Assembly: GCA_963749825.1 (NCBI GenBank)
Contig: CAVVOI010000022.1
Location: forward strand, 7,568 to 71,567
Source: UBA11865 sp963749825
GTDB taxonomy: Bacteria; Chloroflexota; Anaerolineae; Promineifilales; Promineifilaceae
Length of the DNA: 64,000 nt
Reading direction: 5' to 3'
Made by a program: the position numbers and the translations under genes. The notes below the pieces were generated by a model. That model saw nothing but the letters and a program-made list of their open reading frames with translations. It ran no database searches and was not told the DNA's origin. This document shows, one piece after another, positions 43,179-51,922 of the stretch; within the stretch, counting starts at the first letter, position 1, and every line of letters starts with the position of its first letter.

Positions 43179-44513
43179 TCATCCCTGTTCACCAGATTGG
43201 TCAATCTTTGAAATCTCCCCAGTTGGCCCCTTCTTTAAGATAACCTTATCTACCCGCCTGCCGTCCATATCAGCCACCTCAAATCGAAGGCCACCGTAAC
43301 CGAAGTGGTCGCCCGGTGCTGGCAGGCTGCCTAACATGAAGACCACAAAGCCGGCTAGGGTCTTATATGTCCCCTCACCGGGAAGGGAGCGAATATCGAA
43401 GGCGCGCTTGAAATCATCTACAGAAATCAAGCCATCTACCAACCAGGTACCGTTCGGGCGTTGAATAATGGGCGGTTGGTCGATCTCGTCCATCGTCGGA
43501 ATGTCGCCAACGATGGCCTCCAAAATGTCGAATGATGTCACTAGCCCTTCGATACCGCCATACTCATCCACCAACATGGCCAGATGTATGCCTGTCTCCC
43601 GGAAACGCTCCAAGACCTGCAAAGCTAAGGCATTCTCCGGGGCAAACAGTGGTTCTTGCATAACCTCGCGCAGTTTCAACCTTTCACCAGCAAGGCAGTT
43701 GGCAAGCAAGTCCTTGGCCCGCACCAGTCCGAGGGCTTTATCAAGCTGACCATCACAAACCGGGAAACGGGAGTGGCTGGAGTTCTTAACGACCTGTCGG
43801 ATTTGATCGTCGGGCATGTTTACATCCAGCCAGGCGATCTCCGGCTGGGGAGTCATGATAGCTTCCAACGGCCGGTCGCCCAGCAGAAAGACACTCTCCA
43901 CCATATCCCGTTCTACTTCCTCGATAATTCCCGCTTGGGCCCCTTGTTCAACGAGCATGCGGATCTCTTCTTCAGTCAGGGAGGTTTTAGGTTCAGCCTT
44001 TATGCGAAGAAGAGCCAATACGGCATCGGTTGCTAAACCAAGCAGGCGGACGATAGGCCAGGTGATGGTGGAAAGCGAGTGCATCGGCCGGGCGATAGCA
44101 GCAGCAATCCGTTCTGTGTTTTGCATAGCTATTCGCTTGGGCACCAACTCGCCTAGCACCACGTTCAGACAGGTAATGGTGCCCACGACCACGACCAGGC
44201 TAATAGCTGAGGCATATGGCGCTAACAGCGGAAGCTGGGCCAGCAGATCGGCTAAGGCCCGGGCAATGGTCGCACCGCCAATGGCCCCAGCGAAGATACC
44301 GATCAGGGTGATGCCGATCTGCACGGTGGAGAGGAAGCGGTTGGGCTTTTCGACCAACACCAGAGCAACTTCGGCTCCGCTATTACCGTCTTGGGCCATC
44401 TGTTGCAGGCGCACCCGTCTCGAGGAGACGATGGCCATCTCGGACATAGCCAGCAAGCCGTTTAAGATGATGAGCAAGAGAATGAGGATGGTTTCAAATA
44501 GAATTTCGGTCAT
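43179..44513 (-). CDS. CNNM/CorC-type HlyC-family membrane protein
   Basis: The 444-residue protein has a DUF21/CNNM transmembrane domain (about 1-190; LILLLIILNGLLAMSEMAIVS, GAIGGATIARAL, NVVLGELVPKRIA), then the linker SLTEEEIRMLVEQGAQ, two CBS motifs (about 210-335; IMTPQPEIAWLD, LVDEYGGIEGLVT) and a CorC_HlyC transporter-associated domain (about 350-435; DGLISVDDFKRAF). It is complete. By family it takes part in Mg2+/Co2+ efflux; the old hemolysin name is not meant literally. ATG 44513 is the start. Stand-alone gene. Confidence 0.92.
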   Translation of the reverse strand: MTEILFETILILLLIILNGLLAMSEMAIVSSRRVRLQQMAQDGNSGAEVALVLVEKPNRFLSTVQIGITLIGIFAGAIGGATIARALADLLAQLPLLAPYASAISLVVVVGTITCLNVVLGELVPKRIAMQNTERIAAAIARPMHSLSTITWPIVRLLGLATDAVLALLRIKAEPKTSLTEEEIRMLVEQGAQAGIIEEVERDMVESVFLLGDRPLEAIMTPQPEIAWLDVNMPDDQIRQVVKNSSHSRFPVCDGQLDKALGLVRAKDLLANCLAGERLKLREVMQEPLFAPENALALQVLERFRETGIHLAMLVDEYGGIEGLVTSFDILEAIVGDIPTMDEIDQPPIIQRPNGTWLVDGLISVDDFKRAFDIRSLPGEGTYKTLAGFVVFMLGSLPAPGDHFGYGGLRFEVADMDGRRVDKVILKKGPTGEISKIDQSGEQG

Positions 44514-44948
44514 GGTTTCATCGCTTATGGTTGAAAGAAATAGATGCTATGACTGAGGTGCCAGCCATTCTTTCCTGTTTAACTAACAGTTGAGGTGGTC
44601 GATCATCCTGAAGCAGCGCATCAGATTAGGCCATAGCGGTGGAATATACAGCTTCGTCTGCAGCAACATTTCAGGCACAAATACATTATACGGGAAAATT
44701 ATTGGAATGCGGTTTTCGGTGCGAGATTTTTTCATTGGTTGCAGATTAGTGGGTTTTGGTAAAGAAACACATCCATAGGGGAAGGTTTCTTTACACGGCC
44801 ACTAGAGGTAGTGAAGCAGTTTTCGAGGTATTCTAAGGGATAAAGTTAAGGGGGGTTGAACTAAACGCTTCGCGCAGAAAAATAGGCACAAGCCCCTAAC
44901 AAATCCCCAATAAGCATTCCCCACAAGCTATATTTCCTATCAGATGTT
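44514..44948. other. Intergenic gap left of the IS91-like element
   Basis: No supported gene. It holds the promoter side of the CNNM gene and an AT-rich left flank of the IS91-like element. Confidence 0.3.
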
Positions 44949-44976
44949 CGTCCCATAATGATAGGAGGTATAAGCC

Positions 44977-45846
44977 ATGACACCCTTAAGAAAACGAATG
45001 ATGGAGGATATGCAACTGCATGGCCTCTCAAAGGGTACGCAAAAGACGTACGCTAACGCCATTCGCCGATTAGCCGAACACTACGGCAAATCCCCTGACC
45101 GAATCACAGAAGAAGAATTACGGCAGTATTTCCTCTACCTGACCTATGAAAAACAGCTTGGTCGGGGCACCTGCACCATCACGCTGTGTGCGGTCAAGTT
45201 CTTGTACGAGTACACGCTGCAACGGGAATGGCCCACGCTGAAGTTGGTGCGTCCGCCGAAGGAAAAGAAGTTGCCGGCCATCCTCAGTCAGGAAGAAGTA
45301 CGCCAGATTCTGGGTTACGTTCACCAGTTAAGATACCGGGTCTGCCTTAGCACCATATATGCCTGCGGACTGCGTATCAGTGAAGGGAGATCGCTGCAAG
45401 TGGCCGATATCGACAGCGCCCGCATGTTGGTCCATGTGCGTAAGGGGAAAGGAGCTAGAGACCGCTACGTGCCGCTACCACAGCATACCCTGGAACAGCT
45501 GCGCCGGTGTTGGGCCAGCCATTGCAACCCAGTCTGGCTCTTCCCAGCTGGCTTCCATCGTCGCTCTTTAATGGCCGCATCTGAGACCCACATCTCCGGC
45601 AAGAGTGTTTGGAGAGCCTTTCGTGATGCCCTTGTGGCCAGCGGCATCCAAAAGCGAGCCTCTGTGCATACGTTACGCCACAGCTACGCCACCCACTTGC
45701 TTGAAGCTGGGATCAACTTACGCCTCATTCAGAGCTATTTGGGGCATCGTGCTCTGTGGACTACGTCTCAGTATACCCACCTGACTCGCCGCGCCGAAGA
45801 ATTGGCTGGCGAGACCATTGACCAACTCATGGCTGACCTGCCATGA
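44977..45846 (+). CDS. Tyrosine recombinase (phage-integrase family) of the IS91-like element
   Basis: The 289-residue integrase has a SAM-like N-terminal domain (RMMEDMQLHGLSKGTQKTYANAI) and a catalytic domain with Arg in ACGLRISEG, a beta-hairpin Lys in VRKGKGARDR, HTLRHSYATHLLEAG (His-x-x-Arg), LGHRALWTTSQYTHL (His and nucleophile Tyr). All active residues are present. AGGAGG lies 11 bases before ATG 44977. The stop overlaps the transposase start by 4 bases (ATGA), a sign of translational coupling and shared function in the element. Confidence 0.92.
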   Translation: MTPLRKRMMEDMQLHGLSKGTQKTYANAIRRLAEHYGKSPDRITEEELRQYFLYLTYEKQLGRGTCTITLCAVKFLYEYTLQREWPTLKLVRPPKEKKLPAILSQEEVRQILGYVHQLRYRVCLSTIYACGLRISEGRSLQVADIDSARMLVHVRKGKGARDRYVPLPQHTLEQLRRCWASHCNPVWLFPAGFHRRSLMAASETHISGKSVWRAFRDALVASGIQKRASVHTLRHSYATHLLEAGINLRLIQSYLGHRALWTTSQYTHLTRRAEELAGETIDQLMADLP

Positions 45847-46931
45847 TTGAGTTGGCCCACATCTTTCGTCGTCACGGGCCTGACTACCAAGCTAAATTCG
45901 CTGAACGCATGTTGCCCAGCCATCGCCAGGCGATGCGGGCCATCATTAACTGTCGGACTGAAGCCCTGGGTGGCCACGTCTATCACTGCGACCACTGTGA
46001 CGAAGACCGCTACAGTTATCACTCTTGTCGCAATCGGCATTGCCCCAAGTGCCAGTGTGATGCTGCAGAGCAGTGGCTGGCTCGGCAACAGGATTTCCTG
46101 CTGCCCGTGCCCTACTTCCTGCTCACCTTTACCTTGCCTACCGGACTAAGAGAACTCGCCCGTAGCAACCAAAGAGCGATCTACAATCTTCTCTTTCGGG
46201 CTTCAGCGGCGGCCACAAAGCAGCTAGCCCGGGACCCTCGTTTTGTCGGCGGCCAAATTGGTCTGGTCGGTATACTGCACACCTGGGCTCGCGACTTGAA
46301 CTACCATCCCCATGTTCACTATTTGGTACCTGGTGGCGGTCTGAGCGATGATGGCCAGAGTTGGCTTCAGGCCAGGGAAGATTTTCTGGTTCACGTCAAG
46401 CCCCTCTCCATCCTCTTCCGGGCCAAGTTCCGTGATGCTCTCAAGAAGACCGATCTATTTGTCCGGGTACCTACGGAAACCTGGCAGCAGGATTGGGTCG
46501 TTCACTGTCAGCCTGTTGGCAATGGGGTGACTACCCTGAAGTATCTGGCTCCGTACATCTTTCGGGTGGCCATCAGTCACAAGCGTATCCTCAAGCTGGC
46601 CCATGGGAAGGTCACTTTCCGCTACACTGAATCTAGCACAGGTCAGACCAGGATTTGCACCCTCGCCGCCGAGGAGTTCATTCGCCGTTTCCTACAGCAT
46701 GTTCTGCCCAAAGGTTTAGTCAAGATTCGATATTACGGCTTCTTTAGCTCTGGGAATCGCCACCAGCTCCGTCAGGCCAGGCATCAACTTGGTGCCCAAG
46801 ACACCCACCAACCACAAGAGCCTTCACAAGAGACGGCTACCAACTCAGAAGCCGCCTGTCGTTGCCCGCAGTGTGGTCAGGTGATGCGCTTGATCCAAAC
46901 GGTCAAACCGAATCGACATCGCCCACCTTGA
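45843..46931 (+). CDS. IS91-family transposase (Y2/HUH rolling-circle type)
   Basis: The 362-residue transposase has the family's N-terminal zinc-binding part (HVYHCDHCDEDRYSYHSCRNRHCPKCQ, given here in pieces: YHCDHC and RNRHCPKCQ), then the HUH metal site NYHPHVHYLVPGGG and the downstream Y2 region (FLQHVLPKGLVKIRYYGF). A C-terminal second Cys pair (CRCPQCG) is present. It nicks at oriIS and moves by rolling circle. Length is slightly short of the usual about 400. It overlaps the recombinase gene by 4 bases and appears intact. Confidence 0.92.
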   Translation: MIELAHIFRRHGPDYQAKFAERMLPSHRQAMRAIINCRTEALGGHVYHCDHCDEDRYSYHSCRNRHCPKCQCDAAEQWLARQQDFLLPVPYFLLTFTLPTGLRELARSNQRAIYNLLFRASAAATKQLARDPRFVGGQIGLVGILHTWARDLNYHPHVHYLVPGGGLSDDGQSWLQAREDFLVHVKPLSILFRAKFRDALKKTDLFVRVPTETWQQDWVVHCQPVGNGVTTLKYLAPYIFRVAISHKRILKLAHGKVTFRYTESSTGQTRICTLAAEEFIRRFLQHVLPKGLVKIRYYGFFSSGNRHQLRQARHQLGAQDTHQPQEPSQETATNSEAACRCPQCGQVMRLIQTVKPNRHRPP

Positions 46932-47226
46932 ACGTTTGATGTGCTCTGCCATGTTGTTTGGACCTAGGCGTTCTGGTTTCTTGTTAGCGCCCATTGCTTT
47001 ACCCTGCCTACTGACCGAAATACCCGTCTCTACAGCACATGGATCGCTCTCGCAGTTTCTTGTGGCTCTTCACGATGCAGCCGATCTGTTAGCAAATTGG
47101 GCTACTTCTGGCAACAGTTACCGCGCGTTGTTGCCCCAATGTGCGTCATAGTCCTGCAGATTCCTTCCGCTTAATCCCCAAATAACTAGCCCCCACCGGT
47201 TCAGTTCAACTCAGGATTATGGGACG

Positions 47227-47703
47227 CTCCACAGCTCATATTTGGAGACTGCTTCAGGACCGCGTCCCATGAATCCTTAACTCGTTATTTGTAACTTAAC
47301 TCTGCCCGCGGGGAGTACGAACTCGAGGGGGGAAGAGCGAAGGTGCCGCAGAAGGAGGATTGAAAACTACGTGCATAGCGTTGTTTTTTTCACGAGATCT
47401 ACAAAATGCCCTCACGTGCGTCAAGTCATCTGCCCAGGGCGGATAATTCTCCGGCACCATAAAGACTGTATGGTATGCCGTGCATTACTTCAGGAGGAAG
47501 CACGACTCACCTCGTGTTTTCTTTTAAGCGGGTATGGTCATACTTGTTCACATCAAAGTTCCCATATATGGAACATATGACTTCTTCTCAAGGGTGGTGT
47601 GCATAACGGCGCAGGAATATACGCTAAGTTGACAGATCGCTCCAGCCCCCAATAATAAGGTCCACGGCTTCAGACATTATGTAACACTCAAGGAGATTTT
47701 TCA
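47227..47703. other. Intergenic gap right of the IS91-like element
   Basis: No supported gene. It contains copy A of the dispersed LGHM-type repeat (47541-47580) and the ribosome binding site AAGGAG (47690-47695) of the following DoxX gene. Confidence 0.3.
47541..47580 (-). repeat. Dispersed LGHM-type repeat, copy A
   Basis: Forty bases similar to the copies at 48331, 49841, 50411 and 50765. The plus strand of this copy reads VHIKVPIYGT in one frame, the same peptide pattern (LGHM-x-V-x-x-x-GT) as the other copies. It is more diverged than B-D. Confidence 0.45.
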
Positions 47704-48087
47704 TTGAACATCGTCTTATGGATTCTGCAAATCTTGTTAGGTCTTTACTTCTTGGCAGTTGGCGTCATGCACTTCATCGTGCCCCCCGGTCTACCGGCGG
47801 CAATGAGTTGGATGTACGATTTGCCCAGCTGGCTACATTGGATCAGCGGAACGGCCGAAATCTTGGGCGGGCTCGGACTCATCTTACCCGGACTATTCAA
47901 GATCCAAACGCGCCTCACTCCACTCGCCGCCCTCGGCTTAGCCCTGGTAATGGTTGGTGCAACCATCTATCACCTCACGCGTGGTGAGGCACAAAACATC
48001 GTCCTGAATCTCATTCTAGTTGCGCTATTGGTTTTCATCTACTACGGTCGTACGCGCTTGCGACCCTTGACTGACCGCAATGCTTAA
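47704..48087 (+). CDS. DoxX-family small membrane protein
   Basis: The 127-residue protein has four membrane segments (about 5-25, 45-65, 72-90, 97-115) in the DoxX/DoxD pattern: LGLYFLAVGVMHFI with the typical Gly-x-x-His, then SGTAEILGGLGLILP, ALGLALVMVGATIYHL. A short basic tail (YYGRTRLRPL) ends it. Start TTG 47704 follows AAGGAG by 8 bases. Family members accompany quinone/thiosulfate oxidation or stress responses, but no such partner is here, so the role is open. Confidence 0.85.
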   Translation: MNIVLWILQILLGLYFLAVGVMHFIVPPGLPAAMSWMYDLPSWLHWISGTAEILGGLGLILPGLFKIQTRLTPLAALGLALVMVGATIYHLTRGEAQNIVLNLILVALLVFIYYGRTRLRPLTDRNA

Positions 48088-48330
48088 TGACGGAGAACTA
48101 CAGAGAAGGCCGGCGTTTTTGTTGCAAATAATCCTGGCAAACTTTGAGTAGGTAGGGTTGAACGAATCAGAGAGTTCTGGCTTACGTACCTAAACCAAAC
48201 AACCCTGCGATGAATTGATTTCTGTATAGCATGGCAACTATGCAGATTTACCGCAAATATTTGCGACTTTGTGCGTTCAACAGGGAATTAGAGGGGATTT
48301 GAGCGGTTCAGCCAATTCTAGACAAGGTCC

Positions 48331-48370
48331 AGTGTGCCAAATGCGGGAACTGTCATGTGACCTAGTGTCT
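48331..48370 (+). repeat. Dispersed LGHM-type repeat, copy B
   Basis: Contains AGTGTGCCAAATG and GTCATGTGACCTAGTGT. The complementary strand reads TLGHMTVPAFGTLD in one frame. It lies in the 470-bp gap between DoxX and the terminator at 48558, which otherwise shows no supported gene. Confidence 0.55.
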
Positions 48371-48557
48371 ATGGTAGGTCCAACTATTGCTTCTTGAGTC
48401 TTCTAAATTCTCATGAATTGCATAAGACGACGCCCTATCGGTTTGTCAGCAAAGTCTGAAGCGGCAAGGAATTACTTTCCAAAAACCGGACAAGTCATGT
48501 GATCAGGCCCCATTTTCCAAGTACTATCTCTACGTCAGAATCAGAGATTAACACTAA

Positions 48558-48590
48558 CCCCGGAAATGGTTAGTCAAACCATTTCCGGGG
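48558..48590 (-). terminator. Perfect 13-bp hairpin terminating the beta-propeller gene
   Basis: CCCCGGAAATGGT (48558-48570) pairs fully with ACCATTTCCGGGG (48578-48590) around a 7-nt loop. It lies 18 bp downstream of the stop of the minus-strand gene at 48609. On that strand TTAGTGTTAAT follows rather than a clean T-run, so termination may be partial. Confidence 0.65.
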
Positions 48591-48608
48591 GAAATCTATA
48601 TTACCTAT

Positions 48609-49649
48609 CTAATTACCCGGAACATACGCCAGGCCAAAGGGATTTAGCCCGACTGTCACTTCACCAATCAGGGCAGGGATTGGTTCATCCGTTGAGACTG
48701 CGTAAATGGTGACTTTATCTGAGGAACCTGAATGTGTCAGGAATAGCTTATCGTTTTTAGTCACAACGATGTTGTGGGGCACGGCATAAGGCGTATCTGT
48801 TGGGCCTATAATCGTATTGGTCTTGGTGTCTATGGCAAATAAACCATTTGTGCCGCCACCAGGAAGATTGGTCGTATAAAACACCTTCCCATTCGGGGTC
48901 ATGCCAGCCCCATGTGCCCCGGGAATCATTAACTCGGTTACAGGCTCAAGGGTATCGCGATTAAAAACGCTCACGATATTACTATTTTGGGAAGGCACGT
49001 AGATCAGATCATTTCTTGCCGTCAGGGAGACATGTGGGTCTTTGCCGACAGGAACTCGATTGATTTCCGCAAATGTCTCAGTGCTAAATTGAATTAGATA
49101 ATCATTTTCGCCACCGCCTCCCAACATGGTGACATAGGCAAACCTTCCTTTCGGTTCCAAAATGACATCATGGGGTTTGAACCCTTCCCCTACCAAATCG
49201 GCCGGCATCTCTACCGTCGCGATGACGTCCAAGGTCATTGGATCGATCACAGTTGCGGTATTATCGATATCATTATTAACCCACAATTGCCGATCGTGCG
49301 AATCAGACCACATATGGAAAACACCACTGCCCGCTGGGATTGTGGCCACAACTGAAAAATCGTCTTTATCAAAAACAACTACCCGATTGTTAGCTCGATC
49401 GCCAACAAATACAAGACCACTTCCTTTTGAATAAGTCACGTACATAGGTTCAGGTGAGCTTTCACCGGTGGGTAGACTGTAGGTTCCGATGAGAGTATCA
49501 GAACGAGCATCAATGACGGATATTGTGCCCGAAGCGCGGTTAGCCACGACCACTTTGCCTTTGGGTCCTACAACAGAGTTGTCGGCACTTGCTGGAAGAA
49601 CAATGAGGGCCAAGCAAAACACAGCGAGTAGCAGAAATATTTTTTTCAT
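48609..49649 (-). CDS. Secreted YVTN beta-propeller repeat protein
   Basis: The 346-residue protein has a signal peptide (MKKIFLLLAVFCLALIVLPASA, cleavage after ASA near residue 22). The mature protein is made of 40-45-residue beta-propeller repeats of the YVTN/lactonase-like type (VVVANRASGTISVID, VFVGDRANNRVVVFD, IYVPSQNSNIVSVFN, VFYTTNLPGGG). ATG 49649 is chosen over 49655 because AAGGAG lies 6 bases before it. It is exported and probably a binding or lactonase-type propeller; no catalytic residues can be assigned. It is monocistronic with a strong hairpin after it. Confidence 0.88.
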   Translation of the reverse strand: MKKIFLLLAVFCLALIVLPASADNSVVGPKGKVVVANRASGTISVIDARSDTLIGTYSLPTGESSPEPMYVTYSKGSGLVFVGDRANNRVVVFDKDDFSVVATIPAGSGVFHMWSDSHDRQLWVNNDIDNTATVIDPMTLDVIATVEMPADLVGEGFKPHDVILEPKGRFAYVTMLGGGGENDYLIQFSTETFAEINRVPVGKDPHVSLTARNDLIYVPSQNSNIVSVFNRDTLEPVTELMIPGAHGAGMTPNGKVFYTTNLPGGGTNGLFAIDTKTNTIIGPTDTPYAVPHNIVVTKNDKLFLTHSGSSDKVTIYAVSTDEPIPALIGEVTVGLNPFGLAYVPGN

Positions 49650-49840
49650 GTTCATCTCCTTTTAAAAAATGATTTACCGGTATCAGCAGAAGTATGGGTT
49701 TTGTCTCTTACAAAATGATTACGAAAAGATTGTTTATAACTTACATGGACTTGTTCCATATCTTCCATCTCTCATATTCAAAGTTAAAAGACCTGGACAA
49801 GAACCTGGGAGGAAAGTTTCCCAAAGTTTTAGACAGTTGC

Positions 49841-49880
49841 TGACACTTGGCCACATGAAGGTTGTCATATATGGCACACT
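49841..49880 (-). repeat. Dispersed LGHM-type repeat, copy C
   Basis: Contains ACACTTGGCCACATGAAGG and CATATATGGCACACT. In the plus frame starting at 49669 it reads LTLGHMKVVIYGT within an 83-codon ORF (49669-49920) that resembles, over most of its length, the minus-strand ORF 50359-50613. The surrounding 345-bp gap (49656-50000) has no other supported gene. Confidence 0.55.
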
Positions 49881-50000
49881 CTATTTCGCCAAGAAAATCG
49901 GGAATTACCCACGGGACTAGGCCGCATGACAGTGGACACATATGGGAAGAAATAGTTTGGCACCTGATAAAGCTTCTTTGAGTGTCGAGAGCCAGGTCCC

Positions 50001-50183
50001 TTATTTGACTTTTTCCACGATCAACAAAAAGGTGACTTTGGCTGTAGCACCCATGCCTTGAAATTTTGGAGTAGTAAATGGAATTATTGACAAGATTTCT
50101 CCATCCAATTGGTTCAAGAATAGCTGAAGTTTTTCTTGTGCCGTATCCTCTTTGACTTCGAGTCGATGAACTTGGTATTGCAT
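50001..50183 (-). CDS. Small DUF4177-like protein
   Basis: A 60-residue protein with the beta-alpha-beta-beta layout of DUF4177: MQYQVHRLEVK, helix AQEKLQLFLNQLDGEILSI (position of the usual WEL motif), then a final strand KVTFLLIVEK. AGGAGG is placed 6 bases before ATG 50183, a very strong ribosome binding site for such a short gene, which is why I accept it. An upstream minus-strand mini-ORF (50212-50307) ends 28 bp before it and may be in the same transcript. Confidence 0.62.
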   Translation of the reverse strand: MQYQVHRLEVKEDTAQEKLQLFLNQLDGEILSIIPFTTPKFQGMGATAKVTFLLIVEKVK

Positions 50184-50211
50184 TCTAGCCTCCTTTTCTT
50201 CGTAGGGCGTG

Positions 50212-50307
50212 CTACTGTTTCTTATAGTCCCACCAGCTACGTCTAATCTGCCAAAGTACTATAATGGGCAGCACAAATAAAGAAAGTAGCATCCTAACAC
50301 CAAGCAT
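50212..50307 (-). CDS. Putative 31-residue single-span membrane peptide
   Basis: ATG 50307 opens MLGVRMLLSLFVLPIIVLWQ, one hydrophobic segment, followed by the basic/aromatic tail IRRSWWDYKKQ and TAG. The positive-inside layout is credible for a small membrane protein. The frame stays open upstream for about 17 codons without another ATG, so the real start may be earlier. There is no good ribosome binding site. It is just upstream of the DUF4177-like gene. Confidence 0.35.
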   Translation of the reverse strand: MLGVRMLLSLFVLPIIVLWQIRRSWWDYKKQ

Positions 50308-50410
50308 AATGTCAATAATTGCGCTAAATTCGGGTATTGTCTGCTCTCCCAGCCCAATTCAGCGCTTTTCAGGTAAATGGTCGCGTTTCTGCAACATCCT
50401 GGCGGAGTCT

Positions 50411-50450
50411 GATGTGCCAAATGTGTCAACTCTCATGTGACCAAGTGTGG
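50411..50450 (+). repeat. Dispersed LGHM-type repeat, copy D
   Basis: Contains GATGTGCCAAATGTGTCAAC and CTCATGTGACCAAGTGTGG, closely matching copy B. The minus strand reads TTLGHMRVDTFGT inside an 84-codon frame (50359-50613) that is similar to the frame around copy C, including an initial MIYR. Gap 50308-50787 has no other supported gene. Confidence 0.55.
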
Positions 50451-50764
50451 TTGCTCTATACCAAGAGGCTTGATCCCTGAAGGATGTTTGGAAACGCTTT
50501 TGGGAGAACAAATAGAGAGGTCTGAAATAGCGCCCTTGATTAGTGGGTGTCTCCCATTCCAATGTAAAAATGTCCAATAGAGCGCTTTTACCTCTGGACA
50601 GCCGGTAAATCACTTTTACCTAGCTGTCACAAGAATCCGTTACTCTCGCGAGGATTTCCAGAGGTAGAATCTTTTCAAATAGACAATTCTTCACAAAATG
50701 GTTAGCACCCATATTCGCTCTAAGCTCCCTCTCTTCTTCTGGTGCGTAAGAATTTCTTCCCACT

Positions 50765-50790
50765 GGTGTAACTATCATGTGGCCAACCTA
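50765..50790 (+). repeat. Dispersed LGHM-type repeat, copy E (partial)
   Basis: GGTGTAACTATCATGTGGCCAACC matches the right half of copies B and D. The minus strand reads VGHMIVTPVG. It overlaps the end of the PEBP gene by a few bases. Confidence 0.4.
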
Positions 50791-51354
50791 ACGGCTGTAA
50801 GTGCCCATCAGCTGCCCTTCGGCCAGAATGTGACCTTCCATCTCCCGCATTACCTGGCCTTTGGTCACACCCGGTTGGAGCTCAAGATTGATATCGAGAG
50901 CGTAGAGCTTGAAGAAGTAACGGTGGGTGCCCCGGGGTGGACACGGACCGCCGTAGCCGCTCCGCTTCCAGCTGTTGTTGCCGTCAAGTCCACCGCCAGA
51001 CGCTTCGCCCACGTCTTCGGGCAGGCCAGTCAAGTCGGCTGGCATATTGAAGACGACCCAATGAACCCAGGTACCGCCGGGCGCATCAGGGTCATCCATA
51101 ATGAGCGCCAGACTCTCAGTCCCGGCCGGCAACCTTTGCCACTCTAATTCTGGTGAAATATCCAGCCCGTCACAGGTAAAACGGCTGGGGATAGCTGATC
51201 CATCTTTAAAAGCCGAGCTGCTGACTTCAATTGTCATCGCTGTATCCTCCGCCTGAACCATAACATCGGCCCCATTTTCAACGGCCGAGCAGGCAGCTAA
51301 TAAGCTCCAGATCCCACTCAGCCAAAAGATTTGAATGATCGCTGACCGCCCCAT
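50788..51354 (-). CDS. YbhB/YbcL (PEBP) family lipoprotein
   Basis: The 188-residue protein starts at ATG 51354, where GGAG lies 5 bases upstream; a longer frame reaching 51462 has no support. Signal peptide with lipobox LAAC (C22) implies a lipoprotein. The mature part is a phosphatidylethanolamine-binding-protein fold: SRFTCDGLDISPELEW, MDDPDAPGGTWVHWVVFNMP (ligand pocket DPDAP and HW) and GPCPPRGTHRYFFKLYALD. Such proteins bind small anionic or lipid ligands or inhibit kinases and proteases; a precise role is unknown. Single gene. Confidence 0.9.
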   Translation of the reverse strand: MGRSAIIQIFWLSGIWSLLAACSAVENGADVMVQAEDTAMTIEVSSSAFKDGSAIPSRFTCDGLDISPELEWQRLPAGTESLALIMDDPDAPGGTWVHWVVFNMPADLTGLPEDVGEASGGGLDGNNSWKRSGYGGPCPPRGTHRYFFKLYALDINLELQPGVTKGQVMREMEGHILAEGQLMGTYSR

Positions 51355-51580
51355 GTTTGCTCCTTTAACCACTTTTAAAACATGAAACGAATAATGCCGA
51401 AACCGCGAAAAATATTGGCAACAAAAATGCGTTGATACCCGGTTTCCTAAAGTAAACCCCAAGTGTATCTCTCAGTCTTGGTCAAAATTCTTCTTGGGAC
51501 TTCTTAAGACGCTCTACAAGCTCGTGTGACAGCTTTTTTTCCGTACCAATAATCAGATTATATCAAACAACGCCATCAAT

Positions 51581-51740
51581 TTATGAACAGAGATATAGCT
51601 CGAGGATTGTGCTGACATGGGCCAGAAAAAGAAGCCGGGGTAATCGCTGCGAGAGAGCCTCAACGATGGGGGTGCGCTGTACCCAGCGTTGTTGTAACAT
51701 CCCCTTCAATTTAGTCTCCGGGAGCGTTTCTAATCCTTTC
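51581..51740 (-). pseudogene. Unassigned coding-like fragment
   Basis: A minus-strand frame of about 50 codons between two stops reads ETLPETKLKGMLQQRWVQRT then PIVEALSQRLPRLLFLAHV. It looks like a protein C-terminus but matches no family I recognise. It is probably a transposase or phage relic, given the IS fragment beside it. The rest of 51355-51922 shows no gene. Confidence 0.25.
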
Positions 51741-51922
51741 TAAGCAGCCGTTTGCGGCCTTTTGGCAATTCCCTACGCTAAGAAGGGCTTGAGGCGCCCC
51801 AGCGCCCGTTTACGCCGCCAATTTGCGGTTGAAAAAGCCCCGTCCTTTTGTTATGGTGCAACTGCACAATCAGGGGCCCATTATTAGTTTTGACTAGTTT
51901 TCGATACTGTTGGCGAATTCCA

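Larger units (their letters stand above)
44949..47226 (+). mobile_element. IS91-like element carrying a tyrosine recombinase and a Y2/HUH-type transposase
   Basis: Two overlapping genes (tyrosine recombinase then IS91-family transposase) are bracketed by an 11-bp perfect inverted repeat: CGTCCCATAAT at 44949-44959 and ATTATGGGACG at 47216-47226. IS91-type elements move by rolling circle and do not need terminal inverted repeats, so these words may be the ends, or target or regulatory sites. The boundary is tentative. Both coding regions are intact, so the element may be active. Confidence 0.6.

Noticed and set aside
46936..47151. 71-codon plus-strand frame after the IS91-like transposase
   Set aside because: Directly follows the transposase stop, has no ribosome binding site and no recognisable protein features; more likely the non-coding right end of the element.
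47371..47580. 69-codon plus-strand frame before DoxX
   Set aside because: Contains copy A of the dispersed repeat in a different frame from the conserved peptide and has no start-site support.
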